DNA of 64,000 nucleotides from CAZLRH01 sp964562015 (GTDB lineage: Bacteria; Verrucomicrobiota; Verrucomicrobiia; Opitutales; JABDGR01), in assembly GCA_964562015.1 (NCBI GenBank), contig CAZLRH010000007.1, positions 62,001 through 126,000 on the forward strand, given 5' to 3'. Made by a program: the position numbers and the translations under genes. This document shows positions 25,294-33,155 of this stretch, in pieces. Under the pieces are notes generated by a model. The model was not told where the DNA came from and searched no databases. It saw nothing but the letters and a program-made list of their open reading frames with translations. The stretch's first letter is position 1, and each line of letters opens with the position of its first letter.

Positions 25294-26550
25294 TTGAAAC
25301 ATACGAAGGCATCCTCCAACGGCCATGCGGGTCCGGAAATCCTGGCGGACGCCCGGGGGGCATCGTCGGGCTCGCCGGAAACCCGGCGGGTGGTGCAGTT
25401 TGAAATCTCGGCGCGCAGCGTGCTCACCGTGATTGTCGCCGTCGCGGCGATATGGATTCTGGTCCGGCTGGCGCCCATGGTGCTGGTGCTGCTCGCAGCC
25501 CTCATGTTAGTGGGAACGCTTTCCCCGATCGTGGCGTGGCTGGAGCGGCACGGCGTGCGCCGCAATTTTGGCATCGGCCTCGTATTTGGCGTGGGGGCGG
25601 CGGTGTCGGGCCTCCTGTTGTTTCTGATGGTGCCTGTGCTGGTGACTCAACTGAAGACCCTGGTCGAGCATGAACCGGAGATACGCGGGCGCATGGTCGA
25701 TTTTCTCGCCTCCTCGAAACTCACTGCATCCCTCGCCGACGAGTTGCGGAACTTGCATTACAGCGAGTTGCTGAAATCCGCCAACGGCACGGTGTTGACC
25801 ATGACGCAACACGCGGCCGCCATCGTGGCCTACAGTGTCGCCGCCATCTTTCTCGCGTTGTATATGATGATTGACCGCGACCGCCTGCGGGGCGGATTGT
25901 TCGCGGTCGTGCCGCGCAAACACCATATCCGGTTTTCGCGGGTGCAGTTGAACCTCGAACTCATCGTGGGCGGCTACATTCGCGGCCAAGTCATCACCTG
26001 TGTGCTGATGAGCGTGTTCATCCTCGCCCTATTGCTGATCTGCGGGGTGCCGAACGCCCTGGCCATCGCGACTTTTGGCGGTATTGCCGACGTGCTGCCC
26101 TACATCGGGGTGTTTTTGACCATGGGGCCGGCGGTGGTGGCGGGTTATTCGGTGAGCCCGGCCATCGGCGTGACGGTTTTTGCGCTATTGCTGGCTTATG
26201 AAGAATTTGAAAGCCGGGTGCTGATCCCGCTGGTGTATGGACGCGCCTTGCGGCTGCCGTCGTCCGTGGTGTTCTTTTCCCTCATCGCGGGCGCCACGCT
26301 CGCCGGGATTATCGGCGCCCTGCTGGCGCTGCCCTTGGCGGCGGCGATCCTGATGCTGATTGAGGAACTGCGCGTGGAATTGCCCGGCGAAACCACCCAA
26401 CCCGAGGATGTGCGGGCCCATGACAAAGACCTGCGCGAGGAGCGGGAATATGAGCAGCGCACCGAATCGGCCCCCGCCGAGGAAGCGGCCGCCGTGGCGG
26501 TCGAAATGACGCGTGGACGGCAAGAGGCCGAGAAGGAAGCCAAGAAATAG
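25294..26550 (+). CDS. AI-2E family transporter (PerM-like)
   Basis: Multi-spanning inner-membrane protein of about 418 residues. Features of the family are the two N-terminal helices (VLTVIVAVAAIWILVRLAPM and VLVLLAALMLVGTLSP), a long amphipathic cytoplasmic segment rich in charged residues, and the C-terminal helical bundle with FGGIADVLPYIGVFLTMGPA and SLIAGATLAGIIGALLALPL. Some relatives export autoinducer-2 or act as ion antiporters; the substrate here is unknown. The C-terminal 60 residues are highly charged and likely cytoplasmic. The start is uncertain: TTG at 25294 is the longest choice, and a GTG just before the first helix is possible. Convergent with the downstream minus-strand gene, 34 bp apart. 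Confidence 0.9.
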   Translation: MKHTKASSNGHAGPEILADARGASSGSPETRRVVQFEISARSVLTVIVAVAAIWILVRLAPMVLVLLAALMLVGTLSPIVAWLERHGVRRNFGIGLVFGVGAAVSGLLLFLMVPVLVTQLKTLVEHEPEIRGRMVDFLASSKLTASLADELRNLHYSELLKSANGTVLTMTQHAAAIVAYSVAAIFLALYMMIDRDRLRGGLFAVVPRKHHIRFSRVQLNLELIVGGYIRGQVITCVLMSVFILALLLICGVPNALAIATFGGIADVLPYIGVFLTMGPAVVAGYSVSPAIGVTVFALLLAYEEFESRVLIPLVYGRALRLPSSVVFFSLIAGATLAGIIGALLALPLAAAILMLIEELRVELPGETTQPEDVRAHDKDLREEREYEQRTESAPAEEAAAVAVEMTRGRQEAEKEAKK

Positions 26551-26584
26551 GCGCGGCCAGAAAACCGGCCCGCATCCTTCCCGC

Positions 26585-28009
26585 TCAATATTTCCACACC
26601 CAGGCCGGCTGGTCCGTAGAGAGTCCAGCCGCCGAATCGTTTTTAGTATTGGCGTCAGGAGTGTGCCATTGCGCCGTAAGCTTGTAGCGCCCGTCCGGCG
26701 TGCGCGCGTAGCCGAGCGGTCCGCCAGTAACGACATCGTGGGGCAACTGCGCTAGAAATTGTGGCACGAGCGCGTCGAGTTTTTCCGGATAATCGCCGTG
26801 GGCCAGCGCATAACGCTCCAGCGCGCAGGCCAGCACGACCATTTCCACGCCGTCTTGCGTGTGCGCCATTTCCTCGACCATCTTGTTGTAATAGGGAAAT
26901 CCTTCTTTGATCAAAAAACAATGGGGCCACCATTGCTGGACCACCCGATCAATCTCTTTGCCCAAATCCGCAAGTTTTTCCGGATACACCCGCCGGTTCT
27001 TTAAGTCGAGGACCGGCAGGACATAATCCAAGTACAGGCGGTCGCCGGTCACCACGTTTTGATCAAACCAGCCCAAGCCCCACTTTCCGGCGGGAACTTC
27101 GGACCAAGGCACATCGGCCGCGTGGGCCTCGAAATAAGACGGCATGCCGTCCCATTCCGCGCGTCCACAGCGCAGACAAAAGGCTAACTGAGCCAGCACA
27201 TCCACTTGCTGAAAGGTGTCCTGGAGCGTGGTGAGCTGCGCCTCATTCCAATGCCGGGCGGAAAGACCCTCCCAAGCGGGTTGAATGGCTCCCTTAAGCC
27301 CTAAAACGGAGATCATCTGCGAAACCGCGATCGGCTCGTCGCTGAGCAGGCGGGCCATGCGCACCATCGTCAGTATATCGTCCAGCGCCAGTGCCGGTTG
27401 ACCAGCGTTCAGCGCCGCTTGGGCACGCAGGCTGAATAGCCAACTTACGATTCGGAGCACCTTGAAATTGGGAGAGGGTCTGAAATCCAAGTCATAACGC
27501 GTGCCCACGCGGCCAAACGGCCGCCGCGCGGCGGCGCTGATTTCGGCCATTTCGGTTTCATCTTGCTGTAAAAGATGCTCTATTCCGGTCGGGCCGGTGT
27601 ATTTGGCAATTTCGTCCCAATTGATGTGTTTGCTGAATTCCCAGTCTCCCGGACTGGGGTAGAAGGGATAGCGTTGTGCCTGGAGCCCTCCCGCCAGCCG
27701 ATTGGTTAACGTTGTTCCGTAAGCTTCCGTTTGCTTGACACTACCGATGCTACCGTCACTCCGAAGCGGGTTGAGAAGCGGCGTCGCCCAGAAATTTTGG
27801 TCGTCTGGTACGGGTGGCGGCGCCAAATCATGAATGAATTCAACTGGCGTGCCGCGGGCCGCGGCCTCGCGCTGGTAGCTTTCCCAGGCGCGCCGGCCGC
27901 GGTAATTTTCCTCGGTAAGGAAAAGTGCCGCAAGCGTGAGCAGGCACACGGTCGCAAAAGCCAGTTGCCGAAACCAGCGCCGCAGGAGGCGCAACGTAGC
28001 CAAAACCAT
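26585..28009 (-). CDS. Membrane-anchored protein of unknown function, about 474 aa
   Basis: I do not recognise a domain. From the ATG at 28009 the protein begins with a basic N-terminus and one hydrophobic helix (QLAFATVCLLTLAALFL), then a long soluble part, so it should be anchored in the inner membrane with the bulk outside the cytoplasm. The sequence is rich in Trp and aromatic residues, with RAWESYQREAAARGTP after the helix and a terminal segment ALERYALAHGDYPEKLDALV / PLGYARTPDGRYKL that is common in Verrucomicrobiota and Planctomycetota membrane-anchored orphans. The frame extends further upstream to 28420, but there it overlaps the small membrane-protein gene in another frame and reads as noise. 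It lies 113 bp after the small membrane protein and the sigma factor gene on the same strand. Confidence 0.8.
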   Translation of the reverse strand: MVLATLRLLRRWFRQLAFATVCLLTLAALFLTEENYRGRRAWESYQREAAARGTPVEFIHDLAPPPVPDDQNFWATPLLNPLRSDGSIGSVKQTEAYGTTLTNRLAGGLQAQRYPFYPSPGDWEFSKHINWDEIAKYTGPTGIEHLLQQDETEMAEISAAARRPFGRVGTRYDLDFRPSPNFKVLRIVSWLFSLRAQAALNAGQPALALDDILTMVRMARLLSDEPIAVSQMISVLGLKGAIQPAWEGLSARHWNEAQLTTLQDTFQQVDVLAQLAFCLRCGRAEWDGMPSYFEAHAADVPWSEVPAGKWGLGWFDQNVVTGDRLYLDYVLPVLDLKNRRVYPEKLADLGKEIDRVVQQWWPHCFLIKEGFPYYNKMVEEMAHTQDGVEMVVLACALERYALAHGDYPEKLDALVPQFLAQLPHDVVTGGPLGYARTPDGRYKLTAQWHTPDANTKNDSAAGLSTDQPAWVWKY

Positions 28010-28122
28010 CCACAGCGGCCACCGCCACCCATTCCGCAAAAATGAGCGAACTCCGCCACACAAAGTGGGGCAGTTCCGGTCGAACCAACGGGAAAGAGCG
28101 GCAAAGTTCACGGCGGGGTGAT

Positions 28123-28533
28123 TTACGAAACCAAGACGGGTCTGCGTTTGCGGTCGTAGAGAAATGCCCCCGGCGAGCCGGCCTGCGGTCGCGGCAGTGC
28201 AGGGGCGGCCGTGGCGGTCGCTGGCTGGGGAAATAATTCGCGCTCCCATTGCCGCCAGCCGCTGACGAAGGCCATCATTTCCTGCGGCGTGGGCGAGGGA
28301 TCTCGGGCCAAATTCTCGTTGCGGCGTGGCATAGACGCTGCATTGAGCGAAAAGATCACCACCCAAACTGCCGCGAGCGCACCCCAAGCGTAGGGGGAAG
28401 GCCAGAGCCAGGCGGTCCATTTTGAAACGCGTTTGACGGGCGCCTGGGCCGCCGCGGCCAGGATCTCCGCGCGCCAGTTTTCCGGCGGCGGGCGCAAGGG
28501 CTGGTGCCTTAGGAATTTTTCGAACTCGTCCAT
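28123..28533 (-). CDS. Small membrane protein next to an ECF sigma factor, possible anti-sigma factor
   Basis: 136 residues. A cytoplasmic-looking N-terminus (MDEFEKFLRHQPLRPPPENW) precedes one transmembrane helix (YAWGALAAVWVVIFSLNAAS, about residues 48-68) and a Pro/Ala-rich outer region. Its start overlaps the end of the sigma factor gene by 25 bp, the usual arrangement for a sigma/anti-sigma pair. No zinc-binding HxxxCxxC motif is present, so it is not a classical ZAS-type anti-sigma; the assignment rests on position and topology only. Followed by the orphan 474-residue membrane protein on the same strand. Confidence 0.78.
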   Translation of the reverse strand: MDEFEKFLRHQPLRPPPENWRAEILAAAAQAPVKRVSKWTAWLWPSPYAWGALAAVWVVIFSLNAASMPRRNENLARDPSPTPQEMMAFVSGWRQWERELFPQPATATAAPALPRPQAGSPGAFLYDRKRRPVLVS

Positions 28534-29039
28534 GGGGGTTTGATTTCGTCGTAAAGGGGACGCAGCCGCGCGCGCAATTTGTCTAGCGCATAACGGTAGC
28601 GGCTCGCCGCCGTGTGGGGGGAAACGCCGAGCGTGCCGGCGATTTGCTCAAAAGTCTGGTGCTCCCACAGTTTCAAATGCGCCACCGCGCGTTGCTCGGC
28701 CGGCAACTCCGCCAGCGCAGCGGCCAGGGCCCGCCGAAAGGCGTCTTCATCGGGATTCGCGCCGGGAGCAAAGCCATTCGCCTCGGCGGCGGCACGGTCG
28801 TGGGCTTTGTCGCGCACCGTGCGGCGGCGCATGTGATCGACCGCTTGGTTGTGCGCCAGCCGCAATAGAAAAGCACGAGCGTTGTCCACTCCCTCCAATA
28901 ACTCGGGGCGCCGCGCCAGGCGGCGGAAGACTTCCTGCAACACATCGCGGGCCTCAGCCTCGGAGCCGGTCAGGTTCAAGGCGAACCCAAATACCGCCGG
29001 CGCGTGGGTGTCGTACAAACGGGCGAGGTCGGTCGGCAT
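28509..29039 (-). CDS. ECF-type RNA polymerase sigma factor
   Basis: 176 residues with the two domains of a group IV sigma-70. Region 2 spans about residues 5-75, with AEARDVLQEVFRRLARRPEL and RAFLLRLAHNQAVDHMRRR; region 4 spans about 105-165, with AELPAEQRAVAHLKLWEHQT and the helix-turn-helix FEQIAGTLGVSPHTAASRYR. It should redirect RNA polymerase to a specific regulon. The overlapping downstream membrane protein is the likely regulator. The 350 bp upstream are full of CACAGAG-type repeats, so I cannot pick an autoregulatory promoter. Confidence 0.93.
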   Translation of the reverse strand: MPTDLARLYDTHAPAVFGFALNLTGSEAEARDVLQEVFRRLARRPELLEGVDNARAFLLRLAHNQAVDHMRRRTVRDKAHDRAAAEANGFAPGANPDEDAFRRALAAALAELPAEQRAVAHLKLWEHQTFEQIAGTLGVSPHTAASRYRYALDKLRARLRPLYDEIKPPWTSSKNS

Positions 29040-29390
29040 CGTGGATGCGGTCCTAAGCCAGACGCAGCCAGGGGCAAAAGTTGTCTAAGCTGCGGAGACA
29101 AAGTTTTTAACCACAGAGGCACAAAGAACACAGAGAAAAAATCCGATATTTTCCACGAAAGCACACGAAAAACACAAAAAAGGAAGGGTTTTCAACCGCT
29201 GAGATCACAGAGATAAGAAATGAAGAAAACTCGCGCAGAGGCGCAAAGAGGCAAAGGTAGTGGTTAACCACAGATTTCAGGGACGAACACAGATGGGCCT
29301 CGGTGTTCTCTGTGGTTCAAGATTCCTTTCGTGCTTCTTATTTTGAATTTTGACTATGCAATTTTCAATACCGAAGCCCATCGCCTCCCC
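29040..29390. repeat. Cluster of CACAGAG-type and related low-complexity repeats
   Basis: This gene-free stretch of about 350 bp holds several degenerate copies of a short purine-rich repeat: AACCACAGAGGCACAAAG near 29109, GCACACGAAAAACACAAAA near 29161, CGCGCAGAGGCGCAAAGAGG near 29233, AACCACAGATTTCAGGGACG near 29266, and an inverted CTCTGTGGTT near 29307. Similar repeats are scattered through many Verrucomicrobiota and Planctomycetota genomes. No open frame here looks coding. Confidence 0.7.
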
Positions 29391-30446
29391 TCACTTAAAC
29401 CCAAATACAATCTTCAGGTAATCCTTCAAATCGGTGCCGAGTTTGGGGGTCGCCGTGGGTTTGGCGGTGTCGAAGAGCAAGGTGTCACGGCACATGCAGC
29501 CCTTGAATTCGGCTTTGTCATAGCTCACGAGTGCGATGTCGCCGGGTTTGGTGAGGCCGGCGGTGCCTTTCGGGAGAGGCGTCCATTCCTTCGGCAGACC
29601 GTACCAGGTGAAATCGATGTCCCAGCCCGCCACGCCGCCGGTGGGCACGGGTTTCGTGAGGAGGGCGGGATAACGAAGAATGAAATCGGGGACTTTGGCG
29701 GTGGTCACGCGGAGCTTGAAGGCCGTGGGCAGCCCGCGGATGTAGTCCTTAAAAGTCTTAAATTTACCGTCGCGCACGGCGGTGTAAAACGGCACGGGGT
29801 CGAAAGCGAGCAGGTTGTAGCCGTTGTAAAGTCCGTGGGTGTTCTTGGAGCCGAATTTCTTGCCGTCGTACCAAGGCTGGAAATTGTCGCTCAGGCGCAG
29901 GCCGATTTCAAAATGCATGTGCGCGAGGTCGGCGCGGATGGGCGGCACTGCAGAATGACCCATTTTGCCAATCGTCGCACCGGCCGCCACGCCCTGGCCA
30001 ACCCGCAACCCCGGCTCGATGGAAGCCAGGTGGGCGTAAAGGGTATACACGGGCACATCCGCGTGCGGGTGTTCGAGCACGATGTAACGTCCGTAGGCCC
30101 CGCTACTGGGTTCAGCTTCGATGTAGGCGACCTGCCCGGCAAAAGCCGCGGTGATGGCGTCGAGCGGCTCCCCGGCGCGGTTGCGCTGCACGGGCTTGAT
30201 GTCGATGCCCTCATGAAATTTATGGCCGTCATCGCGCACACAACCGAACAACCCCGAATGCGGGTCGCCGGTGCCGGTGTCCTGCGCCCAGGCGTGGTAA
30301 TCCTTCCCTTCCATGAAGGCCGGATTGGGCGTGGGCCAGAGCATGGGCCCGATGCTGGGAGGTGAAACGACCGTGGCGGCGAAGGCCAGACCGGCGGCCA
30401 ACAAGACGGCCGCGGGGACAAGGAATTGCTGTCGACGAAGGCGCAT
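29391..30446 (-). CDS. Secreted M23-family metallopeptidase
   Basis: 351 residues with an N-terminal signal peptide (QQFLVPAAVLLAAGLAFAA). The LytM/M23 zinc site is visible: His78 and Asp82 in FHEGIDIKP, and His176-x-His178 in LAHMHFEIG, with the YTLYAHLASIEPGLRVGQGV core between them. Such enzymes cut peptidoglycan cross-bridges or act as scaffolds when inactive; here the ligands are intact, so hydrolysis is expected. About 150 C-terminal residues after the peptidase domain are of unknown function. The ATG abuts the stop codon of the upstream lipoprotein with no spacer, so the two are likely translated together. Confidence 0.92.
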   Translation of the reverse strand: MRLRRQQFLVPAAVLLAAGLAFAATVVSPPSIGPMLWPTPNPAFMEGKDYHAWAQDTGTGDPHSGLFGCVRDDGHKFHEGIDIKPVQRNRAGEPLDAITAAFAGQVAYIEAEPSSGAYGRYIVLEHPHADVPVYTLYAHLASIEPGLRVGQGVAAGATIGKMGHSAVPPIRADLAHMHFEIGLRLSDNFQPWYDGKKFGSKNTHGLYNGYNLLAFDPVPFYTAVRDGKFKTFKDYIRGLPTAFKLRVTTAKVPDFILRYPALLTKPVPTGGVAGWDIDFTWYGLPKEWTPLPKGTAGLTKPGDIALVSYDKAEFKGCMCRDTLLFDTAKPTATPKLGTDLKDYLKIVFGFK

Positions 30447-30986
30447 TTATTTATTTTTAAGGTCGCCGATTTTGGCGATGGATTCGTTGATATCCACGGC
30501 GTAGTCGTTGAGCTTGTCGTCCGGCATGTCCATCCACACCGGGAGGATGCCGTTGCTGATGCGGTCCTGGATTTTCACCGCGCCGACGGGGTCGTTGTTG
30601 TCGAATACAAAAAGCAGGCGGCCTTGGTATTTGGTGGTCATGGCTTCGAGCTTGCGCTGGCCGCCGGGGTCGAAAAAGAACGCCATCGCCAAGCCGAGTT
30701 GCACGCGTTCCAGCATGACTTTTTGCAAATCCACGATGGTGAGGTCGGTTTGCGGGATGTACCGGTACTTCAGACCGTTGCGCGGCATGGTCAGTTCCGT
30801 GCCGCCATTGGCATCCGTCGACTGGATATGAAAAGTGATAAGATGCGGGGGCAACGTCGCCGAATGGCTGGCGCAACCGGCCGTCGCCAGGCCCGCCGCG
30901 GCCAAGGCCGCCAGCGCCCACCGGCGCCCATTAAAAACCAAGGCAAAAAAGGAAAAGAGCATGGGGCAATTCGCCATCTTACTCAC
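30447..30986 (-). CDS. Putative lipoprotein of unknown function
   Basis: 179 residues. The N-terminus carries a signal sequence ending LAAAGLATAGC, a plausible lipobox, giving a lipid-anchored mature protein. The rest is a small alpha/beta domain with FHIQSTDANGGTELTMPRNG and KYQGRLLFVFDNNDPVGAVK; I do not recognise the family. The start is a GTG at 30986 whose last base overlaps the TGA of the gene before it (GTGA); an ATG at 30977 is an alternative. It is coupled at both ends: to the 160-residue gene upstream and, with zero spacing, to the M23 peptidase downstream, which suggests a cell-wall related role for all three. Confidence 0.82.
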   Translation of the reverse strand: MSKMANCPMLFSFFALVFNGRRWALAALAAAGLATAGCASHSATLPPHLITFHIQSTDANGGTELTMPRNGLKYRYIPQTDLTIVDLQKVMLERVQLGLAMAFFFDPGGQRKLEAMTTKYQGRLLFVFDNNDPVGAVKIQDRISNGILPVWMDMPDDKLNDYAVDINESIAKIGDLKNK

Positions 30987-31465
30987 GAAGCCAGATGATG
31001 CAACTGTTCTTGCAGTTGCACGACGCGCTCTGCGGTCAAGTCGTGCTGGGCAATGGAGAACTCTTGTTGGAGGCGCGGGTGGAGGTAACGCTGGATACCG
31101 CCGGCGGGACGGCCAAGCGGGCGCAGCAACCGTTTGCGCTCCAGCAGCAAGGCCAGCATCTGCAGCAAGGTCTCTTTCTCGGGCCCGGCGCCGCCGGCCT
31201 CCTGCGCGAGCGCGAGAAAGACCTCCTCCGCCGAAGCCAGCGCCTGGCGCTTGCGGGCCAATTCGTCCTCATTTTCAACCTCCCGGGTCCAGCGCCCCCA
31301 GATCTCGCCGGTGGGTTTCCACTCCGCCGCTTCGGCTTCGGCGAGGTCGGCCCGCTGCAAGCCCTCCGTCCCGCGGAAAAGGATGCACACGACCCGCTCC
31401 CCCAGGACGAACGGGCGCCCGGAAAGAAAAGAAACCCGCGACAAAGTTTTGAGTGGCCAATCCAT
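30983..31465 (-). CDS. Conserved hypothetical protein, 160 aa
   Basis: The N-terminal half (FLSGRPFVLGERVVCILFRG then ADLAEAEAAEWKPTGEIWGRW) is beta-rich, followed by a helical Glu/Leu/Arg-rich half with SAEEVFLALAQ and LLQMLALLLERKRLLRPLGR. No signal peptide or membrane helix is seen, so it should be cytoplasmic. I cannot assign a function. It is the first gene of a tight three-gene unit with a lipoprotein and an M23 peptidase, and is divergent from the metallophosphoesterase gene 111 bp away. GC-rich third codon positions support real coding. Confidence 0.75.
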   Translation of the reverse strand: MDWPLKTLSRVSFLSGRPFVLGERVVCILFRGTEGLQRADLAEAEAAEWKPTGEIWGRWTREVENEDELARKRQALASAEEVFLALAQEAGGAGPEKETLLQMLALLLERKRLLRPLGRPAGGIQRYLHPRLQQEFSIAQHDLTAERVVQLQEQLHHLAS

Positions 31466-31576
31466 GAAAAAATGGGCTGATGTGGTGGGGGCTCGACGGG
31501 GCGCGCGAAAAAATATTCGTCCCGCCCGCTTTTTTCATTTACGAAGGCCGGGCCGCTACGCAATGAATTTCGCCAC

Positions 31577-32236
31577 ATGGGTCGCATTATTATCATCGGA
31601 GACGTCCACGGCTGCCTCGCCGAATTGACCGAATTGCTGCATAAATTGCAGCCGGGCCCGGACGACCGCCTCATTTTCCTCGGCGACCTCGTCAACCGCG
31701 GGCCGGACAGCCACGGGGTCGTCAGCCTGGTGCGCTCGCTGCCGAACACCGTCTGCCTCATGGGCAACCACGAGTTGCGGCTCATCAATTACCGCAAGGA
31801 ACGCGAGGGCAAGAACCTCAAGGACTACGACTGGGAAACCGTCCGCCAGCTGGACGAGGGCGACTGGCGCTACATTTCCGACCTGCCGCTGACGCATTAC
31901 TTCCCGGACTTGCAGACCGTGTGCGTGCACGGGGGCTTTCTTCCCCATTTACCCTGGAACAAGCAGGGGCCGGAAATCGTCACGCGTATTCAGGTAATTG
32001 ACGAAGAAGGCCGCGCCCGCAAGCGGGCCGAGGCCCCGCAAGGGCGCAACTGGGCGGATGAATGGGAAGGCCCACCGTTCGTCATTTACGGCCATACACC
32101 GCGGCCCGAAGTTTACCGCCGTCCCTGGTCGATGGGCATCGACACCGGCTGCGTGTACGGCGGGTTTTTGTCGGCGTGCATTTTGCCGGAGCGCGAGATT
32201 GTCCAGGTCGCCGCGCTCAAGCGCTATGTGCCGTAG
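31577..32236 (+). CDS. Metallophosphoesterase, PrpA/ApaH-like protein phosphatase
   Basis: 219 residues with the complete two-metal phosphoesterase signature: GDVHG at 8-12, LGDLVNRGPDS near 35-45, MGNHE near 61-65, CVHGGFLPH and YGHTPRP further on. Enzymes of this type dephosphorylate Ser/Thr phosphoproteins or split diadenosine polyphosphates; the short length and NRGPDS/GNHE spacing fit the bacterial PPP-like group. Cytoplasmic. It is a candidate partner for the Ser/Thr kinase encoded at 55 kb, but no direct link is visible. Confidence 0.9.
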   Translation: MGRIIIIGDVHGCLAELTELLHKLQPGPDDRLIFLGDLVNRGPDSHGVVSLVRSLPNTVCLMGNHELRLINYRKEREGKNLKDYDWETVRQLDEGDWRYISDLPLTHYFPDLQTVCVHGGFLPHLPWNKQGPEIVTRIQVIDEEGRARKRAEAPQGRNWADEWEGPPFVIYGHTPRPEVYRRPWSMGIDTGCVYGGFLSACILPEREIVQVAALKRYVP

Positions 32237-32255
32237 ATTAAAAATGAGGACCTGG

Positions 32256-32404
32256 TTTTTTTGACAGAATTAACCGAATTTAGAGAATGGAAGAAGGAGC
32301 CGCGAACAAGCGCCCAACCGCCAACCTTGCCCGCACCATCAAAAGATAACGCGCCCATTTCCGTGCTCTGTAATTGCTGAAATTCTGTTCATTCTGTCAA
32401 AAAA
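32256..32404. repeat. GACAGAAT-type inverted-repeat element, copy 2
   Basis: Left arm 32256-32281 (TTTTTTGACAGAATTAACCG) and right arm 32371-32404 (AAATTCTGTTCATTCTGTCA) face each other around about 90 bp. The element fills the gap between the phosphatase and the isochorismatase-family gene and ends 14 bp before the latter's ATG. The arm contains TTGACA, a perfect -35 hexamer, but I see no matching -10. Confidence 0.7.
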
Positions 32405-32417
32405 TCTTCTCATCGTC

Positions 32418-32981
32418 ATGGCTGCTCCCACTCCCCCACCCGGCCTGGCCCTCTTGCTCGTCGATGTGCAGGAGTCCTTCCTGCGCGCCTTGCCGGCCAA
32501 TGGCCTGACGCTGGCGCGCCGTTGTGCGTTTGCGGCGGGCGCGGCGAAACTCCTTGGGGTGCCGGCGGTGATTACCGAACATGTGCCCGCCAAGCTGGGC
32601 CTGACGACAAAGCTGGTGGTCGAGGCGGCGGCGGCGGAGTCCCGGATTTTTACCAAAACCGCCTTTTCCGCCTTCGGCGCGGAGGGTCTCGGCGAATGGC
32701 TCCGCGAAAAGGGCGTTACCCATCTGCTGATGGCGGGGCTGGAAACACCCATTTGCCTTTATCTGTCTGTGCTCGATGCGCTCGCCGCGGATTTCGAGGT
32801 GACGGTGCTGGTGGACGCCACGGGCGGCCGCCGGCCCGAGGACTTTCCCGCTATCTGGCGGATGCTCGAAACCGCCGGTGCCCGCCTGTTGCCTTCTGAG
32901 TCGGTCTTCTATAGCATCATAAAAGACTCCACCCACCCGCAATTCCGTGAATTTTCTGCACTCGTGAAAAAATTTGCCTGA
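32418..32981 (+). CDS. Isochorismatase-family cysteine hydrolase
   Basis: 187 residues of the isochorismatase-like fold. The Asp-Lys-Cys triad is visible: Asp16 in ALLLVDVQ, Lys80 in RIFTKTAFSAF and Cys113 in GLETPICLYLSVLDAL. Members hydrolyse small amides or related compounds (nicotinamide, N-carbamoylsarcosine, isochorismate); the actual substrate cannot be told. Relatives of the YcaC/hydrolase type with this length are cytoplasmic oligomers. The gene is flanked on both sides by GACAGAAT-type inverted repeats, an unusual bracketed position. Confidence 0.9.
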   Translation: MAAPTPPPGLALLLVDVQESFLRALPANGLTLARRCAFAAGAAKLLGVPAVITEHVPAKLGLTTKLVVEAAAAESRIFTKTAFSAFGAEGLGEWLREKGVTHLLMAGLETPICLYLSVLDALAADFEVTVLVDATGGRRPEDFPAIWRMLETAGARLLPSESVFYSIIKDSTHPQFREFSALVKKFA

Positions 32982-32999
32982 CTCAAATCTGCAACCGGA

Positions 33000-33074
33000 T
33001 TTTTGACAGAATTTACAGAATTGCCGACAGCCATACAAAAGTGATTTCTAATTCCATTAATTCTGTCAAAAAAC
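33000..33074. repeat. GACAGAAT-type inverted-repeat element, copy 3
   Basis: Left arm 33000-33023 (TTTTTGACAGAATTTACAGA) and right arm 33045-33074 (ATTCCATTAATTCTGTCAAA) are inverted around about 20 bp. It lies directly after the isochorismatase-family gene. Confidence 0.72.
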
Positions 33075-33110
33075 GTATTTGGAAAGCGCGCCCCAACTGC
33101 CACTTCGCCT

Positions 33111-33150
33111 TTTCTGACTTCTGCCTTCTAACTTCTGCCTTCTGACTTCC
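33111..33150. repeat. Short tandem repeat ACTTCTGCCTTCT
   Basis: The 13-mer ACTTCTGCCTTCT occurs at 33117-33129 and again at 33131-33143, flanked by partial copies. A related TTCTGCCTTCTGCATTC stretch lies just upstream of the alanine racemase gene near 58521. Confidence 0.7.
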
Positions 33151-33155
33151 TCCCC

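Noticed and set aside
26585..28420. A 611-residue version of the orphan membrane protein starting at 28420
   Set aside because: The extra N-terminal 137 codons overlap the small membrane-protein gene in another frame and read as random Arg/Gly/Pro-rich sequence.
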